Shown piece after piece: positions 1 to 7,300 of a stretch of DNA of 64,000 nt. The notes under the pieces were generated by a model, which was not told where the DNA came from, ran no database searches, and saw nothing but the letters and a program-made list of their open reading frames with translations. Within the stretch, counting starts at the first letter, position 1, and the number at the start of each line of letters is the position of its first letter. A program made the position numbers and the translations under genes. The stretch is from Rubellimicrobium arenae. GTDB lineage: Bacteria; Pseudomonadota; Alphaproteobacteria; Rhodobacterales; Rhodobacteraceae. Location of the stretch: the NCBI RefSeq assembly GCF_017916295.1, contig NZ_JAFMSS010000011.1, forward strand, positions 1 to 64,000, read 5' to 3'.

Positions 1-10
1 CAACCCTCGC

Positions 11-87
<77 letters not shown>

Positions 88-127
88 AGTTGAGCGAACG
101 AACCAGCGCAGGTGATAACCTGCTCTG

Positions 128-154
128 TGATTTGGCCCCCATTTGATCGGACAC
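128..154 (+). repeat. IS left terminal inverted repeat
   Basis: Imperfect match, with a one-base indel, to the reverse complement of 1409-1436. Conserved blocks are TGA at the tip, TGGCCCC and CGGACAC. The target duplication CTCTG sits directly outside at 123-127. Confidence 0.85.
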
Positions 155-1024
155 TCAGGCGGTTGCGGTTTGGGCAGCGATGAACTCGCGAGGCGAGCGC
201 ATCTTCAGCCCGGAGTGCGGGTGGTGGGCGTTGTAGTCCTCGAACCAGGAGGGGAGCAATCCGAGGACCACCTCGGCGCTGGGGAGTGGGGTCACCTGGA
301 CGTAGTCGCGTTTCAGCGTGCGCACGAAGGCCTCCGAGATGCCGTTGCTCTGGGGGCTTTTCACCGGGGTGAAGCAGGGCTTGAGGCCGAGTTGGCGGGC
401 GAAGATCCGGGTGTCCTTGGCGGTGTAGGGCGAGCCGTTGTCGCTGAGCATCTCCACCGGTTGGGGTGCCCGGCAGCCGCCAAAGCGCTTCTCGACGGCC
501 TCCAGCATCATGTCCCGGACATCGGAGCCGCTGATGCCGGCGTTCGCCACGGCGCACCAGCTGATGATCTCGCGGTCGTGCGCGTCGATGATGAACGCAC
601 CTCTCACCACCTCCCCGTTCCAGCACGTGAACTCGAAGCCGTCTGAACACCAGCGCAGGTTAGAACGCATGACGATGACCTTGCCATCGTGCGTCACGTC
701 CGGCCGCTCCTTGTAATGACGGGCCAGAAGGAGGCTGTGAGCCTGCAGGATGCGGTAAACGCGCTTGTGGTTCACCGGGACCAGCCCGTCCGCCCGGAGC
801 TGCCGGTTCAGCACGGCCGTGATGCGCCGGTAGCCATAGGTCGGCCGCGCTGTCGCGAGAGCCATGATGGGCGGCACCACCGTCGTGTCTTGCGCCTTGT
901 GATAGCGCCGACGCGGCTTGGTCGCGCCCTTCAGCCGGTCGTGCAGGTTCGAGCGAGCCACCCCGAGCACCTCCGCGATGGCCTTCATCGGAAACCGTCC
1001 TTGAGCGGCGATGGCGCTAGCCAC
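155..1024 (-). CDS. IS3-family transposase OrfB (DDE catalytic part)
   Basis: A 289-aa integrase-core protein. An HTH_21-like segment (GYRRITAVLNRQ) comes first, then the rve/DDE domain with WCSDGFEF for the first Asp, LSDNGSPYTA for the second Asp and SNGISEAFVRTLKRDY for the Glu. It overlaps orfA, and the two are probably joined by -1 frameshifting on a run of seven A in the mRNA (1030-1036 on the plus strand as T7). The GTG at 1024 may be used only rarely, the OrfAB fusion being the true transposase. The reading frame is uninterrupted. Confidence 0.93.
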   Translation of the reverse strand: MASAIAAQGRFPMKAIAEVLGVARSNLHDRLKGATKPRRRYHKAQDTTVVPPIMALATARPTYGYRRITAVLNRQLRADGLVPVNHKRVYRILQAHSLLLARHYKERPDVTHDGKVIVMRSNLRWCSDGFEFTCWNGEVVRGAFIIDAHDREIISWCAVANAGISGSDVRDMMLEAVEKRFGGCRAPQPVEMLSDNGSPYTAKDTRIFARQLGLKPCFTPVKSPQSNGISEAFVRTLKRDYVQVTPLPSAEVVLGLLPSWFEDYNAHHPHSGLKMRSPREFIAAQTATA

Positions 1025-1362
1025 ATCGGTTTTTTTGGGCGCGCCTTGTCCAAAGCCTCCTTCAGGATCTCGATTTCCAGCGTCTTGCGCCCGAGCTGGC
1101 GCTCAAGCTCGCGGATGCGGTCTTCCATCTGCCGGACGAGTTTGTTGCTCGTCACCTCGTCGTCGCCGGTAACCGCCACGCTCCCGCCCTCCAGCATGAG
1201 CCGTCGCCAACGGTAGTGCAGGTTCGGGGCGACGCCGTTGCAGCGAGCCACGACCGAGATGCTGGCCCGCTCGTCCAACGTCTCCTCGACGATGCGGAGC
1301 TTCTCGGCCGCGGACCAACGACGGCGCCGGCCGCCGTCCGTGATGATCTCAACGTCAGACAT
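985..1362 (-). CDS. IS3-family transposase OrfA (helix-turn-helix part)
   Basis: A 125-aa DNA-binding protein of the HTH_Tnp_1/IS2 OrfA type. The N-terminal HTH (RRWSAAEKLRIVEETL ... ISVVARCNGVAPN, W..R) is followed by a leucine-zipper-like helix (MEDRIRELERQLGRKTLEIE) that multimerises the transposase. The codons CCA AAA AAA near its end form the slippery site that leads into orfB. Known role: recognises the element's ends and, alone, limits transposition. Confidence 0.92.
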   Translation of the reverse strand: MSDVEIITDGGRRRRWSAAEKLRIVEETLDERASISVVARCNGVAPNLHYRWRRLMLEGGSVAVTGDDEVTSNKLVRQMEDRIRELERQLGRKTLEIEILKEALDKARPKKPMWLAPSPLKDGFR

Positions 1363-1408
1363 AAGCTCGTGATTAGGGCTGTGCCTAAGCCTCCATAATC
1401 ATGCCCAG

Positions 1409-1436
1409 GTGTCCGCTCGAAACAGGGGCCAGTTCA
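1409..1436 (-). repeat. IS right terminal inverted repeat
   Basis: Partner of the repeat at 128-154, ending ...CCAGTTCA on the plus strand. The second copy of the target duplication CTCTG follows at 1437-1441. Confidence 0.85.
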
Positions 1437-1466
1437 CTCTGGTTTGCACAAAGACCAGACCACCCG

Positions 1467-1501
1467 AAGCCCCCGTTGCAGCGATGCGCGGGGGCTTTGT
1501 C
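1467..1501 (+). terminator. hairpin, probable former terminator of the tRNA/rRNA transcript
   Basis: A perfect 9-bp stem, AAGCCCCCG (1467-1475) and CGGGGGCTT (1489-1497), with a 13-nt loop and a short T-rich tail. With the IS removed it would lie about 65 bases behind the tRNA 3' end. It now sits about 1.4 kb away. Confidence 0.6.
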
Positions 1502-1589
1502 GTTCGGGGACGATGTGTCAGCCCCGTGGGTCTTGGGTGCGCCGGCGGGTGCCTCGGGGTGGAGCAAAGCCGTCGCCCCAGAAACACGA

Positions 1590-1614
1590 AAGCCCGCGCC
1601 ACCTGCGCGGGCTT
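1590..1614. terminator. bidirectional-type hairpin
   Basis: Perfect 9-bp stem AAGCCCGCG (1590-1598) and CGCGGGCTT (1606-1614) with a 7-nt loop. A-rich and T-rich edges lie on both sides. The minus-strand recombinase remnant ends right at it (stop codon 1614-1616), so it most likely terminated that gene. Confidence 0.6.
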
Positions 1615-2891
1615 CAGTCTGGGGTGCGGGGTTGGTCGGGGCTGGCAAGTGGCGCCCCGGCTTTGAGGGGCCGCCTCCCCGACGGCGGCTGCTGGCCGTC
1701 GGGGTCATCCTCCGGATCGACGTCCCTAAGAAGGACCTCGACATCTTGATCGGCGTCGAGCGTGGCGGGCGTAGTTGCCTCGACTTCCAAGCGATCATCG
1801 GGCGAGAACGCGACGGCCCGCGCACCGCCGAGATCGAGAAGGGCGCAAAGCCTCCCCTCGATCGCCACGGTGTGGCTTTCGACCGCCTTGTCCCAGGTGA
1901 CCACGACCTTCTCGATGGGGCTCCGCAGCGCGAGACTCGCCCGGCCGAGCGCTACCTCGTGCGAGAGCGACGCCGCGAGGCGCCGGACCTAACCGCGATA
2001 GACCCGGGGCAGGTCGAAGACGACGGGCGTCATCTCCGCCCGCTTCGCCTCCCAGGTGGCGAGCTGGGCCTCGGCCTTCTCCAGGGCGTCGAAGAGTGCG
2101 GTGCTGGTCCGGCCCTTGGCCATGGCCGCGACGAGGTTGTTGACCGCCTCGCGAGCCTCGGCGACTTGGTCCTCGACCCGCCTGATCTCCCCGTTGGCCC
2201 GTTCTTCCAATACGGCCGCCTCGGTGTCCACGCGAGCCTTGAAGGCGGCGTAGGCCGCGTCGGTGAGGAGGTGCCGCTGCAGGCCCGCGAGCACCCGCCG
2301 CTCGGCCTCCTCCTGGCGGATCCCGGGCTGGCCCTCGCAGATCGCCGAGCCCTTCTGCTTGGAGTCCGAGCAGTAGTACCGCTTGTCCCCAGAGCCTGCG
2401 ATGGTCAGGTACCCACCACAGCGACCGCAGCGCAGCAGGCCCGAGAGCAGGTACTTGATCTTGCGGACCCCTTGGATCTGGGAGAGGCCCTTCGCGCCCT
2501 TGGCGATCCGCTCGGCCCGCTTGACGTCGTGGGCGTCCTGGCGCGTCTTCACGGCCTGCCAGAGATCGTCGGGAACGATGCGAAGGTGCGGCACCGCGGC
2601 GATCTTGTGCTCCGAAGGATCCCGCAGCCGCGAGGCCCGCTTGCGGGTGTCGGGATGGAGCCGGTACTCAAGCCGGTTCCACACGCGGACGCCGACGTAC
2701 AGCTCGTTGTTGAGGATGCCGGTGCCGCGGTCGCGATTGCCCTGGATGGTGGACTGGTTCCAAGCGGGCGTGACTTCCCGCCTGCCAGAGGCGGGGCAGG
2801 GGACGCCCTCCTTGTTGAGCTGAGGCGCGATCTCACGCGGCGTGCGGCCCTCGGCGTACTCGCGGAAGATCTGGAGGCGCCTGACGCGAGC
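1614..2891 (-). pseudogene. large serine recombinase remnant (N-terminal catalytic domain missing, internal stop)
   Basis: On the minus strand from 2891 one frame gives the recombinase domain (IFREYAEGRTPREIA, LNNELYVGVRVWNRLEY), the zinc ribbon (LLRCGRCGGYLTIAG ... YYCSDSK) and a coiled-coil segment, up to TAG at 1989-1991. The same frame then continues (VRRLAASL ... IEKVVVTWDKAVESH, IEGRLCALLDLGG), which resembles the usual C-terminus of this family, and ends at 1614. So a nonsense codon splits the original C-terminus. Upstream an in-frame TGA (2892-2894) precedes the domain, and no resolvase catalytic domain with its Ser nucleophile was found in any frame up to 3.6 kb. It is dead as an integrase by truncation. 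Translation from the GTG at 2684 would give a 231-aa fragment. Confidence 0.85.
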
Positions 2892-3605
2892 TCACACGAC
2901 GTTGGTTCGGCGCCGCGATTGCACAGACCCCTCAGGTGGGCGCGCTCTGGGGCGGTCAGCTGGCAGACAGAGCCTCTCGCTGAGCTGGATCCACGGCGAA
3001 TGCCGAAACCTCGAATTGCCGCGATGGTTCTCAATCGGCAGCCGATAGGCTTGGCGGAGGCGGACACCGGTACGGTCATTCATGCGAGCGCCGGAGTAGG
3101 TGCCACTGTGACGGAGGTTCGTTCGCAAGAATATAGGATCGGGCAGGAAACTGCTGCTGAAGCGACATGACAGATCGGAAGCGCCGAGCCGCATCTGGTT
3201 CTTGCCTCCTGTGCTGAACTGCCTTTCGGGGTGAGGTAAGTATAGGTCCGCTCAGTCGGCCGCTAGCGATGAGCTTCCACGATCGATGGGCTCGATTCTC
3301 TAAACTGCGAACGTTGCGTACCGGTGACCCACCGCATCGCTGATCCCGACAGGGTCACGCGCCTAAGCTGGGCCACTCGCGAGGGCCGGATGCCCGAACC
3401 GACCATCGCGCGGGGCGGGCGCTCGGACGCGGTCCGTGTCCGTCCGGTCGTTGATCCTGTCGCAGGTTGCTGGCGCCGATTGGTCTTGTGCTTGGCATCA
3501 AAGCCGAACGACCTAGCAGTCAGCCATCGCCAGCCGAACCGAACCCGTGGGCCCTGGTGGCTGAGAGAGACGTGCGCTCCCGCCTGCATCGCGAGGAGCG
3601 CGCTT
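2892..3605. other. gene-free stretch beside the recombinase remnant
   Basis: About 710 bases with no convincing gene on either strand. The open frames present give Arg/Pro/Ser-rich translations typical of high-GC noise. It carries more AT-rich patches than its neighbours (for example around 3125-3140 and 3235-3310), which may mark imported DNA left after an element was lost. Confidence 0.5.
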
Positions 3606-3836
3606 ATGGCCATCCCGACCAAGAACATGTCAGTCACAGCACGCGATCAAGGGCTCATCCAGACCTCGCAAGAGGCCATCCAGCAGTCACGCGACCTGCT
3701 GGACGCCACGGGGTCACTTGTCAAAGGGTCGAAGGCGGCCGGGACGGCGCAACCTTCCGCTCCCAAGGTCGGGCCGTCACCAGAACGGCTTGGCCTCGAA
3801 GGAACAAGCGTCCCCAAGCCGGACAACGGCACATAG
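3606..3836 (+). CDS. small hypothetical protein (76 aa)
   Basis: ATG at 3606 has a good ribosome-binding sequence (GAGGAG, 7 bases upstream). Codon third positions are mostly G/C, as in real genes here. The product begins MAIPTKNMSVTARDQG, has a Gln/Ala-rich helical stretch (TSQEAIQQSRDLLDA) and a Pro/Ser-rich tail. No signal peptide, membrane segment or known family was recognised. It stands alone between the recombinase scar and the minus-strand signalling genes. Confidence 0.45.
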   Translation: MAIPTKNMSVTARDQGLIQTSQEAIQQSRDLLDATGSLVKGSKAAGTAQPSAPKVGPSPERLGLEGTSVPKPDNGT

Positions 3837-3936
3837 GTTCGCTCCCTTTGCACCGGCCTGCGCCTGGTGCTCAGCGTGCCAGGGCGTCGTGGCAAGACCT
3901 TGGCCCTGCGACATGCCTTTATGGCTGATGGGCCAC

Positions 3937-4308
3937 TTACTCGAACAGGGTCCGAAGGCAGCGCTCCACGTCGAACGGTTTCTCGCAGCGCGGGATGTCC
4001 ACATAGGCCCGAGGCAGCGACCACGCGTCGTAGCCGGTGGCGAACATGAACGGGATGCGCCGGTCGCGCAGGACCTCGGCCACGGGAAAGACCATCTCGC
4101 CCCCGAGGTTCACGTCGAGGATGGCCACGTCGGGCGGTGCACCGGTGGCGAGCAGCGCCAGAGCCTCGGCCACGGTCGGCACGGGCCCCATCACCTCGGC
4201 GCCTGCTTCCTCCAGCTCGGTGCAGAGATCGTTGGCCAGCAGGTACTCGTCTTCCACCACGAGGACACGACGGTCGCGCAGAGAGAAGCGGAAATCGGGA
4301 TCAGGCAT
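3937..4308 (-). CDS. single-domain response regulator (receiver only)
   Basis: A 123-aa receiver domain without output. Acidic pocket at RRVLVVEDEY, phosphoacceptor Asp65 in VAILDVNLGG, switch Thr/Tyr region FATGYD and Lys110 in CEKPFD. The ATG at 4308 overlaps the last codons of the kinase gene (stop at 4301-4303), so the two are translationally coupled. Receivers of this type usually pair with HWE/HisKA_2 kinases, which is what lies upstream. Without an effector domain it probably passes phosphate on, or acts as a phosphate sink or by protein contact (inference). Confidence 0.93.
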   Translation of the reverse strand: MPDPDFRFSLRDRRVLVVEDEYLLANDLCTELEEAGAEVMGPVPTVAEALALLATGAPPDVAILDVNLGGEMVFPVAEVLRDRRIPFMFATGYDAWSLPRAYVDIPRCEKPFDVERCLRTLFE

Positions 4309-7300
4309 CGGCTCGCTCCTCCCGGGAGGACAAGGGCAGGGTGATCGTGCAACGCACGCCGTCCGCTCCGAGTTCATAGGTTGTCTCGGCCTTGAGCTGG
4401 TAGGGGAGCGCCCGCTCGATGAGCTCGCGCCCGTAGCCTGTTCCCTGCGGGGCCGCCCCGGGCTCCGGCATGGCCACCCCTGTCTCGATCCACTCGACCC
4501 GGAGCCGAGGGCCATCCTTGCCACGAAGCATGCGCCAGCGCACGGCAAGCTGGCCGTCCCGCTGGGCCAAGGCCCCGTACTTGGCGGCGTTGGTCGCAAG
4601 CTCGTGGAGCGCCAGCGCGAAGGTCTGGACCGTGCTCGAGCGCAGTCGCACGCCCCTGGGCCCGTCCAGGGTCACGCGCTCGCCGCGGCCATCCGCGTCC
4701 ACTGCGCCCAGGGCGCCGAGCTCGGTGCGGAGGAGCTCGTCAAAGGCGACGCGGTCGCCCTCGTGGAGGCGGGAGAGCAGGCCCTGCACGCGCGCCAGCG
4801 CGTCGAGCCGGCCACGGAAGGCGGGCACGAAAGCCTCCTGGGTCGGGTGCTCCCCAAGCGTCGTGGCCAGTGTCGCGCGCACCACGCCCATGAGGTTGCG
4901 GGTCCGGTGCTGGAGCTCGGCCACCAGCACGCCTTGCCGATCCTGGAGCTCGCGCAGGTGCTGCACATCCGTCGAGGTGCCCAGCCATTCCACAATGGCG
5001 CCCGCTTCGTCGCGGACCGGCCGTGCGCGGGTCTGGAAGAAGCGGTAGGTCCCGCTGGTCGCCTCGCGGATCCGATAGTTGGCCTCGAACGTGCCGGTCG
5101 TCTTCGACTGCTCCCACGCCTCCCGCGCGGCTTGCCGGTCATCGGGATGGAGGGCGTCCAGCCAACCCCTGCCATGGCTGGCCTCCTCGGCCTGTCCGGT
5201 GAAGGCTGTCCACTGCGGGCTGGCCCAGGTCCAGTGCCCGTCATCGACGGCGCGCCAGACGAGTTGCGGAATCCCTTCGGCCAAGGTGCGGAACCGCAGC
5301 TCGCTGTCGTGCAACGCCTGTTCGGCCACCCGGCGTTCGGACACGTCCTGGCCGATCTTCAGGAAGCCCAGGATTTGTCCGTCGGGCCCGGTCAGGGGCC
5401 GCGTGATGCCCTCGATGAACACCCGCGAGCCGTCCTTGCGAACATGCCAGCGCACGTTCGGGGCCTGGCCCGCGTCGCGCGCCTCCTGCCGTTCCGTCTC
5501 GGGCTGGTGCGCCTCCCGGTCCTCGGGGGTGAAGGTGATGTCGACGGGCCGGCCCACGGCTTCTTCGGCGGTCCAGCCGAAGACCTCGTGGGCCCCCGTG
5601 GGCCAGGTCTCGATCCGGCCCCCGGCGTCGGTGGTGAAGATGGCGTAGTCCTTGGCGGTCTCGACGATGGCCCGGAAGCGCTCCTCGCTTTCCCGCAGCG
5701 CCGCTTCGGCCTCACGCCGCTCCGTGATATCCATGGTGACCGCGAGCAGGGTGTCGGGCTGTCCTTCCCCGTGCCGCAGCACCGCGACACGGCTGTTGGC
5801 CCAGATGGCCGAGCCGTCGGGGCGCTGGTAGCGCTTGTCGAGGCTGGCGGTGCTGCCCTGCCGGGCCTGCACGACTGCCTCGAGGCTCGGGGGGATGTCC
5901 TCGGGGTGGGTCACCTCCGGGATCGACAGGCGCAGGAGTTCGTCCCGCGACCGGCCCAGGATGCGGCAGAGCTCGTCGTTGACCTGGAGGAAGCGCCCCT
6001 CGAGCGTGATCTCCGACAGTCCCACCGAGGCCGAGGCGAAAATGGTGGCGAGTCGCGCCTCGCTCTCCTGCAGGGCCTCCTCGGCCTCGCGCCGCTCGGT
6101 CACGTCCAGCACGAACTCCACCACCTCGTCCCCGATCCGGCGGGCGGCGAAGAGACCCCACCAGCGCGAGCCGTCCTTGCGGAAGTACTGCTTTTCGTAA
6201 GGGGTGCTTCCGCCCAGCGTGAGCACCTCCTCGACGGCCTTGCGCGACGCCTCGTGGAACTCCGGCGGGGTCAGGTCGGCCCAGGTCCGGCCCAGCGACT
6301 CCTCGCGCGTGAAGCCGGTCAAGCGCAGGAAGGCGTCGTTCACCTCCGTCAGGGCGAAGTCCTTGCCCCAGAACATCACGCCCACGGTCTGGATCTGCAG
6401 GACGTTCTTCAGCCGCGCCTCGCTCGCGCGCAGCGCCGCCTCAGCCCGCACGCGTTCCACCGCCGCCCAGGTGCGCTCGGTCACCTCCTCCATCAGCGCG
6501 ACCTCGCCCGCCGTCCAGCGCCGGGGATCCGCCGAGACCCCGACGATCGACCAGAGCGGCTTGTTCTCGCCCCGGCGCAGGCTCGCGGCGACAAGCCCGC
6601 GATAGCCGAGCCCTGCGAGGTTCTGCCGGTCCGTGGCGGTCAGGCCCTCTGCCGTCGCGATGTCCTCGATCACCAGGGTCCGGTCGAACGCGACCCGAAG
6701 GGCGGCCGGGAAGTCGGATAGGCGAACGCCTGCGGGCAAAGGCGGCACCCGGTCGTTGCCGACCTGATGGGTGAAGTCCCCGCGGTCCTCCGCGAGCCGG
6801 TAGACGCCGACATAGCAACGGTCGAGCTGCAGGTGCCCGGACAGCATGGCGATCGCGCGGTTCGTCACGGCATCGGCGCTGGGTTCCGCCCGCAGCGCGT
6901 CGCCAAGCTTGAGGAGGAACGCCTGGCGCTCCTCGCTTTCCCTCAGGCGCTCCTCGGCTTCGCGCCGGGCGGTCACGTCCACGAAGGTGACGACGACGCC
7001 GGCGATGACGTTGTCGGTCGAGCGGTAGGGCAGCACGCGCACCGCGAAGCGAGCACCCGTCTCGGGGTCGCCCACCTCCCGCTCGACGGGGACGAGGGTG
7101 CGCAGCACCCGGCGGGCGTCGCGTTCGATCTCGTCGTAGTGGACGCGCGCCTTGATGTGGGTGATGGGTCGGCCTTCGTCGGATTCGAGCAGGTGAAACA
7201 GGTCCGCCGTGGCCGGGGTGAAGTTCGTCACGCGAAGCTCGTTGTCGAGGAAGAGCGTGGCGATCTGGGTCGCTTCGAGAAAGTTCTTGAGGTCGCTGTT

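Larger units (their letters stand above)
128..1436 (-). mobile_element. IS3-family (IS2-group) insertion sequence, complete
   Basis: A 1309-bp element with orfA and overlapping orfB on the minus strand. The ends are imperfect inverted repeats (128-154 and 1409-1436) that begin TGA and share TGGCCCC and CGGACAC blocks. The element is flanked by a 5-bp direct repeat, CTCTG, at 123-127 and 1437-1441, which fixes both boundaries; 5 bp is usual for the IS2 group. The DDE residues and the frameshift site are present, so it may still be active. It separates tRNA-fMet from a hairpin that looks like its terminator. Confidence 0.93.

Noticed and set aside
1399..3170. 589-codon plus-strand frame across the recombinase remnant
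   Set aside because: Antisense to recognisable recombinase motifs; its own product has none.
2892..3640. Search for a frameshifted serine-recombinase catalytic domain upstream of the remnant
   Set aside because: No frame shows a resolvase N-terminus (YxRVS.. with Ser nucleophile), so the domain is deleted rather than shifted.
4037..6721. 894-codon plus-strand open frame opposite the kinase end of the fusion
   Set aside because: Shadow of the minus-strand PAS and HWE domains.
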